Shown here: positions 35,261 through 44,677 of the stretch, in pieces
Numbering within the stretch: position 1 is the stretch's first letter
Layout of the letters: each line of letters starts with the position of its first letter
DNA from: DASWJS01 sp036397035
GTDB taxonomy: Bacteria > Actinomycetota > AC-67
Assembly: GCA_036397035.1 (NCBI GenBank)
Contig: DASWJS010000005.1
Coordinates: forward strand, 1-61,715
Length of the DNA: 61,715 nt
Direction of reading: 5' to 3'
Translations under genes and position numbers: made by a program
The notes under the pieces: model-generated
Told to the model about the DNA's origin: nothing
What the model saw: only the letters and a program-made list of their open reading frames with translations
The model's database searches: none

Positions 35261-35617
35261 CTAGAGACTCAATCCTGCTTCGCGCGCGCCTTCGGCCACC
35301 TCGCGCACGCGCCCGTGGTAGGCAAACCCGCCGCGATCGAACACCGCCGCGCCGATTCCGGACGCCTTCGCGCGGTCCGCGAGCAGCTTCCCGACGCTCT
35401 TGGCCGGGCCGGTCTTCCCGTCGCCGCCGGCTTCGGGCTCCAGCGTCGAGGCGGCGACCAGGGTGCGGCCCGTCACGTCGTCGATGAGCTGCGCGTACGT
35501 GTGCTTGTTCGAGCGGAACACGGCCAGACGCGGGCGCGCGGCCGTCCCCGCGATCTTGCGGCGCACGCGCGCGTGTCGCGTCCGCCGGGCTTCGACCTTC
35601 CTGACCGCCATCGTCAC
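35261..35617 (-). CDS. rplR: 50S ribosomal protein L18
   Basis: 118 residues, with RPRLAVFRSNKHTYAQLIDD and VFDRGGFAYHGRVREVAEGA. GTG at 35617 overlaps the rplF stop as GTGA; an ATG two codons later (35611) is the alternative start. Binds 5S rRNA. Confidence 0.96.
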   Translation of the reverse strand: MTMAVRKVEARRTRHARVRRKIAGTAARPRLAVFRSNKHTYAQLIDDVTGRTLVAASTLEPEAGGDGKTGPAKSVGKLLADRAKASGIGAAVFDRGGFAYHGRVREVAEGAREAGLSL

Positions 35618-36150
35618 TTCGCCGCCTTCCCTGCCTTACGCCGCACGTATTCGCCCTCGTAGCGGATTCCCTTGCCCTTGTAGGGCTCGGGCGGACGGAT
35701 CGCGCGGATGTTGGCCGCGATCTGGCCGACGAGCTGCTTGTCGCTCCCGGCCACGACGATCCGCGTCGGCGTCTCGACCGTGAACGTGATCCCTTCGGGC
35801 GCCTCGACCGGAACCGGGTGCGAGAAGCCGACGAGGATTTCGAGGTCCTTGCCCTTGGCGCTCGCGCGGTAGCCGACGCCCTGGATCTCCAGCACCTTCT
35901 GGAAGCCGTTCGTGACGCCTTCCACCATGTTCGCGACCAGCGATCGCGTCAGCCCGTGAAGCGCGCGGTGCTCGCGCTCGTCCGAGGGTCGCGTGACGGA
36001 GATCACCTCGTCCGCGACCGACACCCCGATGTCGGGGTGCAGGTCGCGTTCGAGCGTGCCCTTCGGACCCTTCACGGTGACGTGGGACCCGGACAGGCTG
36101 ATCTCGACCCCCTTCGGGACGGGGATGGGCGCCTTTCCAATCCTGCTCAT
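35614..36150 (-). CDS. rplF: 50S ribosomal protein L6
   Basis: 178 residues starting MSRIGKAPIPVPKGVEI, with VEGVTNGFQKVLEIQGVGYR and the C-terminal RPPEPYKGKGIRYEGEYVRR. Typical length. Confidence 0.97.
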   Translation of the reverse strand: MSRIGKAPIPVPKGVEISLSGSHVTVKGPKGTLERDLHPDIGVSVADEVISVTRPSDEREHRALHGLTRSLVANMVEGVTNGFQKVLEIQGVGYRASAKGKDLEILVGFSHPVPVEAPEGITFTVETPTRIVVAGSDKQLVGQIAANIRAIRPPEPYKGKGIRYEGEYVRRKAGKAAK

Positions 36151-36157
36151 CGTCGCA

Positions 36158-36556
36158 TCACCACACGTAACAGAGGACTTCGCCGCCCACGCGCGAGCGC
36201 GCGGCCTGCTTGTCGGTCATCAGTCCGGCCGAGGTCGAGATGATCGCGATTCCCAAGCCGCCGAGCACACGCGGCAGCGAATCGCGCTGGGCGTACACGC
36301 GCAGGCCGGGCTTGCTGATCCGCTTGATCCCGAGGATGGTTCGCTCGCGGTTCGGGCCGAACCGCAGGCGCACCGTCAGCACCGGACCCTTGTCGCCGGC
36401 GTCGACCGAGTAGTCGTCGATGTAGCCCTCGCGTTTCAGGATGTCGGCGATGGCAACCTTCTGCTTGGACGACGGCATGCGCGCCAGCTCGTGCTGCGCG
36501 GTCGTCGCGTTGCGAAGGCGCGTCAGCATGTCGGCGATCGGATCGGTCATCGTCAT
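36158..36556 (-). CDS. rpsH: 30S ribosomal protein S8
   Basis: 132 residues starting MTMTDPIADMLTRLRNA, the same opening as mycobacterial S8, which supports the ATG at 36556 over 36550. C-terminus STSAGLMTDKQAARSRVGGE. Seven bases separate it from rpsN. Confidence 0.97.
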   Translation of the reverse strand: MTMTDPIADMLTRLRNATTAQHELARMPSSKQKVAIADILKREGYIDDYSVDAGDKGPVLTVRLRFGPNRERTILGIKRISKPGLRVYAQRDSLPRVLGGLGIAIISTSAGLMTDKQAARSRVGGEVLCYVW

Positions 36557-36563
36557 CGGCGCA

Positions 36564-36749
36564 TCACCAACTCGCCTTCTGGATGCCGGGCAGCTCGCCG
36601 GCGTGCGCGAGCTGCCGGAAGCACAGCCGGCACAACCCGAACTTGCGGTAGTAGGCGCGCGGCCGGCCACACCGCTCGCAGCGGTTGTAGGCCCGCGAGC
36701 TGAACTTCGCCGGGCGCTTCTGCTTCTCACGCAGACAGGTCTTCGCCAT
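36564..36749 (-). CDS. rpsN: 30S ribosomal protein S14 type Z (zinc-binding)
   Basis: 61 residues with CERCG and CRLC pairs binding zinc, and the end GELPGIQKASW, the short S14 form. Its start lies 23 bases inside the end of rplE, the longest overlap in this operon. Confidence 0.97.
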   Translation of the reverse strand: MAKTCLREKQKRPAKFSSRAYNRCERCGRPRAYYRKFGLCRLCFRQLAHAGELPGIQKASW

Positions 36750-37308
36750 CTGTCCTCGTCTCCCGGAACGGGAACCCGAGCGCGCGCAGCAGGGCGCGCC
36801 CGTGGTCGTCGTTCTCAGCCGTCGTCACGATCGTGATGTCCATGCCCCGGACCGACGTGATCTTGTCGTAGTCGATCTCGGGGAAGATGAGCTGCTCGGT
36901 CACGCCGAGCGTGTAGTTCCCGCGGCCGTCGAGCTTGGTCCGCAGTCCGCGGAAGTCGCGGATGCGAGGCAGCGCAACCGACAGCAGGCGATCGAGGAAC
37001 TCCCACATCCGGTCCCCGCGAAGCGTCACCTTGGCTCCGATCGCCTGGCCCTCGCGCAGCTTGAAGTTCGCGATCGACTTGCGGGCCTTGGTCACGAGGG
37101 CCTTCTGCCCGGTGATCACCGCGAGGTCCGCCGCCGCTCCTTCGATCAGCTTGGCGTCCTTCAGCGCGTCGCCGACGCCCATGTTGAGCGTGATCTTCGC
37201 GAGCCGCGGCACCTGCATCACGTTCGCGAGTCCCAGCTCGGCCTTGAGCGCCGGGACGATCTCGTCCCTGTAGCGCTGCTTGAGCCGTGGAACCGTCGCC
37301 GTCGCCAT
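36727..37308 (-). CDS. rplE: 50S ribosomal protein L5
   Basis: 193 residues, with RLKQRYRDEIVPALKAELG, KITLNMGVGDAL, TGQKALVTKARKSIANFKLR and the RDFRGL segment. Binds 5S rRNA. The C-terminal tail after RALGFPF is about 10 residues long and overlaps rpsN. Confidence 0.97.
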   Translation of the reverse strand: MATATVPRLKQRYRDEIVPALKAELGLANVMQVPRLAKITLNMGVGDALKDAKLIEGAAADLAVITGQKALVTKARKSIANFKLREGQAIGAKVTLRGDRMWEFLDRLLSVALPRIRDFRGLRTKLDGRGNYTLGVTEQLIFPEIDYDKITSVRGMDITIVTTAENDDHGRALLRALGFPFRETRTDGEDLSA

Positions 37309-37635
37309 CTACAGCCTCGCTCCGCATCGTCTGCACACCCTGAACTTGCCCTCGGGACCCTGCTCGTGGCCGACGCGCGAGCCGCGTCCGCACGAGTCGC
37401 AGACCACGGCCAGGTTGGAGGCGTGGACCGGCATGTCCTTGGTAATGATGCCGCCCGTGGTCCCGCCGCGTCCCTGGGCCATCTGCACCCGCTCGTGGCG
37501 CTTCACCTGGTTCACGCCCTCGACCAGGACCATCGCCCTGGCGGGCCAGACGTTGACGACGCGGCCCTGCTTGCCGCGGTCCTTGCCGCTGAGCACCTCG
37601 ACGGTGTCGCCTTTCTTCACGTGCAGTGCCGGCAT
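37309..37635 (-). CDS. rplX: 50S ribosomal protein L24 with C-terminal zinc ribbon
   Basis: 108 residues: the KOW motif (GDTVEVLSGKDRGKQGRV) near the start and CDSC...CRRC at the C-terminus as a likely zinc site. Frame extension upstream is over rplN and rpsQ and is not real. Ends one base before rplE begins. Confidence 0.96.
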   Translation of the reverse strand: MPALHVKKGDTVEVLSGKDRGKQGRVVNVWPARAMVLVEGVNQVKRHERVQMAQGRGGTTGGIITKDMPVHASNLAVVCDSCGRGSRVGHEQGPEGKFRVCRRCGARL

Positions 37636-37637
37636 GG

Positions 37638-38006
37638 CTAGAGCACCTCCGGGGCCAGCGAGATGATCTTCATGAAGCGCTTGTCGCGCAGCTCGCGCGC
37701 GACCGGTCCGAAGATGCGGGTCCCGCGCGGCGCCATCTGGTCGTTGATCAGCACCGCGGCGTTCTCGTCGAACCGGATGTAGGAGCCGTCCGGGCGCCGC
37801 CGCTCCTTCGCCGTGCGCACCACGACCGCCTTCACGACGTCGCCCTTCTTCACCGGGGCGCCGGGCAGCGCGTCCTTGACCGTCGCGACGATGATGTCGC
37901 CGATCGAGGCGTACCGGCGGCGCGAGCCGCCGAGGACGCGGATGCACAGGATCTCGCGTGCGCCGGTGTTGTCGGCGACGCGAAGCCTGGACTCTTGCTG
38001 GATCAT
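37638..38006 (-). CDS. rplN: 50S ribosomal protein L14
   Basis: 122 residues starting MIQQESRLRVADNTGAREI, with VRTAKERRRPDGSYIRFDEN and GTRIFGPVARELRDKRFMKI. Universal length. Confidence 0.97.
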   Translation of the reverse strand: MIQQESRLRVADNTGAREILCIRVLGGSRRRYASIGDIIVATVKDALPGAPVKKGDVVKAVVVRTAKERRRPDGSYIRFDENAAVLINDQMAPRGTRIFGPVARELRDKRFMKIISLAPEVL

Positions 38007-38267
38007 CTACTTCGCCTTCTCGAGGATCTCGGCCACGCGCCAGCGCTTGGTCTTGGACAGCGGGCGCGTCTCGTCGATGCGGACCCGGTCCCCGACGCCG
38101 CACGCGTTCGCTTCGTCGTGAGCCTTGAAGGTCGAGCGCCGCCGCTGCGTCTTGCCGTAGAGCGGGTGCGAGAACGTGTCCTCGACGGCCACGACCACGG
38201 TCTTGTCCATCTTGTCGCTCACCACGACGCCCACGCGCGTCTTGCGGCGCGTCTCGCGCTGCATCAC
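38007..38267 (-). CDS. rpsQ: 30S ribosomal protein S17
   Basis: 86 residues, with RKTRVGVVVSDKMDKTVVVA and GDRVRIDETRPLSKTKRWRV. GTG 38267 overlaps the rpmC stop as GTGA after GAGGAGGG; an ATG is the next codon. Confidence 0.96.
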   Translation of the reverse strand: MMQRETRRKTRVGVVVSDKMDKTVVVAVEDTFSHPLYGKTQRRRSTFKAHDEANACGVGDRVRIDETRPLSKTKRWRVAEILEKAK

Positions 38268-38500
38268 GATCCCTCCTCGGTCGCGCCGACCGGCACGCCT
38301 TCGTGCTCAGCCAGCTCACGTTCGCGGAGCACCGTGAGGATGCGCGCGACTTCCTTGCGCACCTGCTTGATCCGCATCGGGTTGTCCAACTGGCCCGTCA
38401 CGAGCTGGAACCGGAGGTTGAACAGCTCCTCCTTCGTCTCCGCCAGCTTCACTTGAAGCTCGGAGTCCGGCATCGATCGAAGCTCGCTCGTCTTGTCCAC
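38264..38500 (-). CDS. rpmC: 50S ribosomal protein L29
   Basis: 78 residues: ELRSMPDSELQVKLAETKEE, LFNLRFQLVTGQLDNP and RKEVARILTVLRERE. GTG at 38500, after GAGGG; an in-frame GTG at 38518 inside rplP is less likely. The tail (GVPVGATEEGS) is longer than usual. Confidence 0.95.
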   Translation of the reverse strand: MDKTSELRSMPDSELQVKLAETKEELFNLRFQLVTGQLDNPMRIKQVRKEVARILTVLRERELAEHEGVPVGATEEGS

Positions 38501-38501
38501 G

Positions 38502-38918
38502 TCACTCGCCCTCTTCACGCTTCACGAACCGGGTGCGGAGCGGGAGCTTGTGCGCAGCGAGGCGGATCGCCTCGCGTGCGGTGTCCTCGTCCACGCCGGC
38601 AAGCTCGAACATGACGCGCCCGGGCTTGACCACCGCGACCCAGCCCTCGGGGCTGCCCTTGCCGGATCCCATCCGGGTCTCGGCCGGCTTCTTCGTGTAC
38701 GGCTTGTCGGGGAAGATGTTGATCCAGACCTTGCCCCCGCGCTTGATGTAGCGCGTCATCGCGACACGGGCGGCCTCGATCTGCCGGGCGGTGACCCAGG
38801 ACGGCTCGACCGCTTGGAGGCCGTAGTCGCCGAAGGACACGCGCGTGCCGCCCTTGGCGAGCCCGCGCATCCGGCCGCGGTGCTGCTTGCGGTGCTTGAC
38901 CTTCTTCGGCGCGAGCAT
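38502..38918 (-). CDS. rplP: 50S ribosomal protein L16
   Basis: 138 residues starting MLAPKKVKHRKQHRGRMRG, with GGKVWINIFPDKPYTKKPAE and RMGSGKGSPEGWVAVVKPGR. Typical length. Confidence 0.97.
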   Translation of the reverse strand: MLAPKKVKHRKQHRGRMRGLAKGGTRVSFGDYGLQAVEPSWVTARQIEAARVAMTRYIKRGGKVWINIFPDKPYTKKPAETRMGSGKGSPEGWVAVVKPGRVMFELAGVDEDTAREAIRLAAHKLPLRTRFVKREEGE

Positions 38919-39943
38919 CAGGACTCACCCTCGGTCTTCTCGGGCTGCTCCGGCGCGGGCTCGGCCTGAGGCGCCTCGGCGACGGGTGGCTCGGGCGGCG
39001 GAGCCTCGGCGGCGGGTGGCTCGGGCGGCGTCTCTTTGGGAGCGGCCTTGGAAGGCGCCGCGGGCTTGGAGGCGGCCGGCTTGGGCGCGGCTGCGGGCTT
39101 GGGGGCGCCTGCGGGCTTGGGGGCGCCTGCGCGCCCGCCCCCCGCTCGCCCTCGGGGCGGCCGCGCGCCGCCCTCGGCATCCCGGCTCCTGCCGCCGCGC
39201 GCCGTCGCTCCGCGCCGCGGCGGCGCGCCTGCGCCGGGGATCAGGTCGCCGCTCGCCGCTGCTCGCGCGCGTGCCTTGGCCAGCTCGGCCTCTTTCTCCT
39301 CGCGCGTCGGCATGACGTCGCCGCGGTAGATCCACACCTTGACGCCGATGCGGCCGCCGTAGGGCGTGTGCGCCTCGCGGAAGCCGTAGTCGATGTCCGC
39401 TCGAATCGTGTGGAGTGGCACGCGGCCCTCGCGATAGCCCTCGACGCGGCTCATGTCCGCGCCGCCGAGCCGCCCGCCGACGCGCACCCGCACGCCCTGC
39501 GCGCCGGCGCGCATCGTGCCCTGGATCGCGCGCTGCATCGCGCGACGGAAGGCGACGCGGCCGGAGAGCTGGTCGGCGATGTTCTGTGCGACGAGCGCGG
39601 CCTCCAGCTCGGGCCGCTGGATCTCCAGCACGTTGAGCTGGATGTTGTCGCGGCTCGAGATCTTCTTCAGGCTCTCGCGAAGGCGCTCGACCTCGGCGCC
39701 CTTACGTCCGATGACGATCCCGGGACGAGCCGTGTGGATGTCGACCTGGAGCCGGTCGCCCTTGCGCTCGGTGTCGATTCGCGAGATCGCGGCATGGCCG
39801 AGCGTCTTCATGATGTGCGAGCGGACGCGCAGGTCCTCCTGCAGCCACGCCTTGTAGTTCTTGTCGGCGAACCAGCGCGAGCGCCAGACGACGTTCGGGT
39901 TGGCGCCCAAGCGGAAGCCGTTCGGATTGATCTTGTTGCCCAC
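38918..39943 (-). CDS. rpsC: 30S ribosomal protein S3 with long Pro/Ala C-terminal extension
   Basis: 341 residues. The first ~220 are standard S3: GNKINPNGFRLG, the KH domain (ARPGIVIGRKGAEVERLRE) and IDYGFREAHTPYGGRIGVKV. After MPTREEKEAELAKARARAAA comes an extension of roughly 110 residues: an Arg/Gly-rich part, then APKPA repeats, then a Pro/Glu-rich end (APEQPEKTEGES). GTG start at 39943 shares one base with the rplV stop after GGAGG. The extension is seen directly; actinobacterial S3 tails vary but are usually shorter. Confidence 0.96.
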   Translation of the reverse strand: MGNKINPNGFRLGANPNVVWRSRWFADKNYKAWLQEDLRVRSHIMKTLGHAAISRIDTERKGDRLQVDIHTARPGIVIGRKGAEVERLRESLKKISSRDNIQLNVLEIQRPELEAALVAQNIADQLSGRVAFRRAMQRAIQGTMRAGAQGVRVRVGGRLGGADMSRVEGYREGRVPLHTIRADIDYGFREAHTPYGGRIGVKVWIYRGDVMPTREEKEAELAKARARAAASGDLIPGAGAPPRRGATARGGRSRDAEGGARPPRGRAGGGRAGAPKPAGAPKPAAAPKPAASKPAAPSKAAPKETPPEPPAAEAPPPEPPVAEAPQAEPAPEQPEKTEGES

Positions 39944-40299
39944 TACGCCTCCCTCGATTCCACGCACAGGGTGACGTGGCTCGAACGCTTCCGGATTCGG
40001 TACGCGCGGCCCTGCGCGCGCGGCATCCACCGGCGCGCGGTGGGGCCTTCGTCCGCCCAGCAGCGGGACACGAACAGCGTCTCCGGGCGGGCGTTCAGGA
40101 CCGTGTCGGCGTTGGCGACCGCGGCGTCCAGGATCTTGGCGATGTCGTCGGAGACCGATTTGGTCGAGAAGCGGAGCACGCGTCGCGCTTCCTCCACGTG
40201 CAAGCCGCGGATCTGGTCGAGCACGATCCGCACCTTGTTCGGCGCGACCCGCATGTACTTGCCGGACGCGCGCGCTTCCTTCGTCTGCTGTTTCGCCAT
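39943..40299 (-). CDS. rplV: 50S ribosomal protein L22
   Basis: 118 residues: ARASGKYMRVAPNKVRIVLD, then KILDAAVANADTV and the beta-hairpin region RRWMPRAQGRAYRIRKRSSH that reaches the exit tunnel. ATG at 40299 shares one base with the rpsS stop. Confidence 0.97.
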   Translation of the reverse strand: MAKQQTKEARASGKYMRVAPNKVRIVLDQIRGLHVEEARRVLRFSTKSVSDDIAKILDAAVANADTVLNARPETLFVSRCWADEGPTARRWMPRAQGRAYRIRKRSSHVTLCVESREA

Positions 40300-40580
40300 C
40301 ACTTCACCGACGTCGATCGCTCTGCCTTGGCATGCCCGCGGAACGTCCGCGTGATCGCGAACTCGCCGAGCTTGTGCCCCACCATTGACTCGGAAACGAA
40401 CACGGGGATGTGACGGCGGCCGTCGTGAACCGCGATCGTCAGCCCCACCATCTCCGGGGTGACGGTAGAGCGGCGCGACCACGTCTTGATGACCTTGCGG
40501 TCGCCGCTCCGCTGCGCGCGCTCCACCTTCTGGATCAGGTGGTCGTCCACGAACGGCCCCTTCTTCAGGCTCCGTCCCAT
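40299..40580 (-). CDS. rpsS: 30S ribosomal protein S19
   Basis: 93 residues starting MGRSLKKGPFVDDHLIQKV, with TWSRRSTVTPEMVGLTIAVH and GHKLGEFAITRTFRGH. Two bases separate it from rplB. Confidence 0.97.
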   Translation of the reverse strand: MGRSLKKGPFVDDHLIQKVERAQRSGDRKVIKTWSRRSTVTPEMVGLTIAVHDGRRHIPVFVSESMVGHKLGEFAITRTFRGHAKAERSTSVK

Positions 40581-40582
40581 CC

Positions 40583-41413
40583 TCAGCCTCTCTTCTTCGT
40601 CCGGCGCCGCCGCTGGATCAGCCGATCCGACGGCTTGCGCTTCCTGGTTCGTCCCTCGGGCTTGCCCCACGGCGTCGTTGGGTGCCGCCCGCCCGAGGAC
40701 TTGCCCTCGCCGCCGCCGAGCGGGTGGTCCACCGGGTTCATCACGACGCCGCGCACGTGCGGGCGCCGGCCCTTGTAGCGCGTGCGCCCGGCCTTGCCCC
40801 AGTTGATCAGTTCCCACTCGGCGTTCCCGACCGAGCCGACCGTCGCGCGGCACGTCGCCTCGACCAGCCGGATCTCGCCCGAGGGCATGCGAAGGTGGGC
40901 GTGCACGCCTTCCTTCGCCAGCAACTGCACGCTCGTTCCTGCGGACCGCGCGATCTTCGCGCCGCCGCCGGGCCGAAGCTCGACGCCGTGGACGACCGTG
41001 CCGACCGGGATGTTGCGCAGCGGCAGCGCGTTCCCGGGCTTGATGTCGGCCTTCTCGCCGGACTCGACTAGGTCCCCCACGCCGAGCTTGTCGGGCGCGA
41101 GGATGTAGCGCTTCTCGCCGTCCCGGTAGTGCAGCAGCGCAATGCGGCAGTTGCGGTTGGGGTCGTACTCGATCGCGTGCACTTTGGCCGGCACGCCGTC
41201 CTTGTTGCGGCGGAAGTCGATGACGCGGTACCGGCGCTTGTTGCCGCCGCCGCGGAACCGCGCGGTCGTGCGCCCGTGCGCGTTGCGGCCTCCCGAGCTT
41301 TTCAGCGGCTTCGTCAGCCGCTTCTCCGGGCGGTTGCGCGTGACCTCGGCATAGTCGGACTGGCTCGCGCCCCGGCGGCCCGGCGTGGTCGGCTTGTAGC
41401 GTCTGATCCCCAT
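40583..41413 (-). CDS. rplB: 50S ribosomal protein L2
   Basis: 276 residues starting MGIRRYKPTTPGRRGASQSD, with GGRNAHGRTTARFRGGG, NPVDHPLGGGEGKSSGGRHP and TPWGKPEGRTRK; the conserved peptidyl-transferase-centre His is in DHPLGGG. Preceded by the longest gap in the S10 operon. Confidence 0.97.
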   Translation of the reverse strand: MGIRRYKPTTPGRRGASQSDYAEVTRNRPEKRLTKPLKSSGGRNAHGRTTARFRGGGNKRRYRVIDFRRNKDGVPAKVHAIEYDPNRNCRIALLHYRDGEKRYILAPDKLGVGDLVESGEKADIKPGNALPLRNIPVGTVVHGVELRPGGGAKIARSAGTSVQLLAKEGVHAHLRMPSGEIRLVEATCRATVGSVGNAEWELINWGKAGRTRYKGRRPHVRGVVMNPVDHPLGGGEGKSSGGRHPTTPWGKPEGRTRKRKPSDRLIQRRRRTKKRG

Positions 41414-41457
41414 CGCGATATCGATCGTTCGCCTACGCGGCGCCCGATCCCCTCCTC

Positions 41458-41471
41458 ATCGAACGTTCGAT
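41458..41471. other. 14-bp perfect palindrome in the rplW-rplB gap
   Basis: ATCGAACGTTCGAT lies in the 68-base rplW-rplB gap, with a second small palindrome (CGATATCG, 41415-41422) next to the rplB start. Neighbouring genes in this operon overlap or nearly touch, so the gap stands out. Function unknown. Confidence 0.5.
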
Positions 41472-41481
41472 TCTCATTCCC

Positions 41482-41769
41482 CTACCCCGCCTGGAAGATC
41501 TCGATCGAGTCGCCTTCGGCGAGCGTGACGACGGCGCGCTTGCGCGAGGCTCGCGCGCCGTGGACCCAGCCCGTCCGCTTCTTCTTTCCCTTGCGCCACA
41601 TCGTGTTCACGTTGATCACCCTGACCTCGAAGATGGTCTCGATCGCCTGGCGGATCTCGACCTTCGTCGCGTCGGGATGCACGATGAACGTGTAGACGCC
41701 ACGGTCGAGCGCCCCGTAGGACTTCTCCGACACCACCGGCGCGAGGACGACGTCGCGAGGATCCTTCAT
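41482..41769 (-). CDS. rplW: 50S ribosomal protein L23
   Basis: 95 residues with DVVLAPVVSEKSYGAL, TFIVHPDATKVEIRQAIETI and INVNTMWRKGKKKR. ATG at 41769 overlaps the rplD stop by four bases (ATGA). Forms the docking site for SRP and trigger factor. Confidence 0.97.
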   Translation of the reverse strand: MKDPRDVVLAPVVSEKSYGALDRGVYTFIVHPDATKVEIRQAIETIFEVRVINVNTMWRKGKKKRTGWVHGARASRKRAVVTLAEGDSIEIFQAG

Positions 41770-42470
41770 GCGCCCTCACCGCCTTCGCCGGCCGCCGAAC
41801 CGGACGGCGCGATCGCGCGCCCTTTCCGCGTCGCAAACGCGGGCGCCCGCTCGATCAACTTCTCGATCGCCGCCCGGGAGAACAGCAGCCACTCGCGAGC
41901 GATCACGTCGTAGACGTTGAGCTGGTCCACCGGCAGGACGTGCGCTTCCGGCAGGTTGCGGAAGGATCGCCAGACGTTTTCGTCCGGCTCCGCGACGACC
42001 ACCAGGACCTTGCCGACGATCTCGTGCGCGCGCAGCAACGCCGCCGCTTCCTTCGTCTTCGGCTCGGGGAAGCTCAACTCGTCCACCACGACGATCCTGT
42101 CGTCCTTCGTCCGAGCCGTCAGCGCCGAGGCGAGCGCGAGCCGGCGGACCTTGCGCGGGACCTTCTGCGTGTAGTCCTTGGCCTGCGGTCCGAAGACAGT
42201 GCCGCCGCCCACGTAGTGCGGCGCGCGGATCGATCCCTGGCGCGCGCGGCCTGTTCCCTTCTGCCGGTAGGGCTTCGCGCCGCCGCCGCTGACCTTCCCG
42301 CGCGTCTTGGTCCCGCGCGTGCCGGCGCGGCGCGCGTTGAACTGCGCGACGACCACCTGATGCATCACGGGGACGTTGATGGGCGCCTCGAACAGCTCGG
42401 CCGGAAGCGCGACTTCCGACAGCGCAGTCCCCACGTCGCCGATCGCCGAACGAACGGGCACCGTCGTCAC
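41766..42470 (-). CDS. rplD: 50S ribosomal protein L4
   Basis: 234 residues: NVPVMHQVVVAQFNARRAGT, GGGAKPYRQKGTGRARQGS, and a normal L4 core, followed by a short low-complexity tail (PSGSAAGEGGEGA). GTG at 42470 overlaps the rplC stop as GTGA. Frame extension over rplC is not real. Confidence 0.97.
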   Translation of the reverse strand: MTTVPVRSAIGDVGTALSEVALPAELFEAPINVPVMHQVVVAQFNARRAGTRGTKTRGKVSGGGAKPYRQKGTGRARQGSIRAPHYVGGGTVFGPQAKDYTQKVPRKVRRLALASALTARTKDDRIVVVDELSFPEPKTKEAAALLRAHEIVGKVLVVVAEPDENVWRSFRNLPEAHVLPVDQLNVYDVIAREWLLFSRAAIEKLIERAPAFATRKGRAIAPSGSAAGEGGEGA

Positions 42471-43117
42471 GGGGTCACCGCCTTCTTCACCGCGCGCCGC
42501 ACGATCACGAGCCCGCCGTTCGGGCCGGGCACGGAGCCCTCGATCAGCAACAGGTTCCGCTCGGGGTCCGACTCCACCACGTTCAGCGACAGGATCGCGG
42601 TCCGGGCGCCGCCCATCCGCCCGGGGAGCTTCTGGCCCTTGAAGACGCGGCCGGGCGTGGTGCCCGCGCCGACGGACCCGGCGCTGCGGTGCTTGCGCTC
42701 GATGCCGTGCGAGGCGCTCAGCCCGCGGAAGTTGTGGCGCTTCATCACGCCCGCGAACCCCTTGCCCTTCGACACCGCGATCACGTCCACGTACCCGCCG
42801 GCGGGGAAGGACTCGACCGTCACGGTCGAGCCCACCTCGTAGTCCGAGGCGTCGTCGGTGCGCACCTCGACGAGGTGCCGTGTCGGCTCCGCGCCGGCCT
42901 TCGCGAAGTGACCGGCGCTCGGCTTGTTGACGCGCGAGGGCTTCACGGCGCCGAAGCCCAACTGGACGGCGGCGTACCCGTCCCGTTCGGGCGTGCGGAT
43001 CTGCGTGACGACGCACGGCCCGGCCTGCACGACCGTGACCGGGCGCGCACGCCCGTCGGAGTCGAAGACCTGGGTCATGCCCAGCTTCTCTCCCAGGATC
43101 GCCTTCGTCGTCGCCAT
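42467..43117 (-). CDS. rplC: 50S ribosomal protein L3
   Basis: 216 residues starting MATTKAILGEKLGMTQVFD, with GKGFAGVMKRHNFRGLSASH and GSVGAGTTPGRVFKGQKLPG, the conserved loop near the peptidyl transferase centre. Confidence 0.97.
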   Translation of the reverse strand: MATTKAILGEKLGMTQVFDSDGRARPVTVVQAGPCVVTQIRTPERDGYAAVQLGFGAVKPSRVNKPSAGHFAKAGAEPTRHLVEVRTDDASDYEVGSTVTVESFPAGGYVDVIAVSKGKGFAGVMKRHNFRGLSASHGIERKHRSAGSVGAGTTPGRVFKGQKLPGRMGGARTAILSLNVVESDPERNLLLIEGSVPGPNGGLVIVRRAVKKAVTP

Positions 43118-43129
43118 CGTCCCTTTCCC

Positions 43130-43435
43130 TTAGGACTTGATCTCGATGTCCACGCCGGCCGGCAGGTCGAGCCGCATCAGCGAGTCGACCGTCTTCGGCG
43201 TGGGCTCCAAGATGTCGATGAGCCGCTTGTGCGTGCGCATCTCGAAGTGCTCGCGGCTGTCTTTGTCCTTGTGCGGCGAGCGGATGACGCAGTAGACGGT
43301 GCGCTCGGTCGGCAGCGGCACGGGGCCGGCGACCTTCGCGCCGGTGCGCGTCGCCTGATCGACGATCTTGCGCGCCGACTGGTCGATGACCTCGTGGTCG
43401 TACGCCTTGAGCCGGATCCTGATCTTCTGCGCCAC
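43130..43435 (-). CDS. rpsJ: 30S ribosomal protein S10
   Basis: 101 residues, KIRIRLKAYDHEVIDQSARK, then GPVPLPTERTVYCVIRSPHK and FEMRTHKRLIDI. GTG start at 43435. Also NusE in antitermination complexes. Ten bases after tuf, so S10 is probably expressed from the str/tuf transcript. Confidence 0.97.
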   Translation of the reverse strand: MAQKIRIRLKAYDHEVIDQSARKIVDQATRTGAKVAGPVPLPTERTVYCVIRSPHKDKDSREHFEMRTHKRLIDILEPTPKTVDSLMRLDLPAGVDIEIKS

Positions 43436-43445
43436 GTCCGCTCTC

Positions 43446-44633
<1,188 letters not shown>

Positions 44634-44652
44634 TGCCTTCCTCCCTTTCGAG

Positions 44653-44668
44653 GGCGCCACACGGCGCC
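44653..44668 (-). other. Second small hairpin in the fusA-tuf gap
   Basis: GGCGCC arms (44653-44658 and 44663-44668) around a 4-nt loop, just upstream of the tuf ribosome site. Six-base arms are each self-complementary, so the structure may also dimerise or act as a protein site. Confidence 0.4.
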
Positions 44669-44677
44669 GCCGAACTC

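Noticed and set aside
41458..41471. LexA/SOS box
   Set aside because: CGAAC and GTTCG half-sites are present but with no spacer; the actinobacterial box needs four bases between them.
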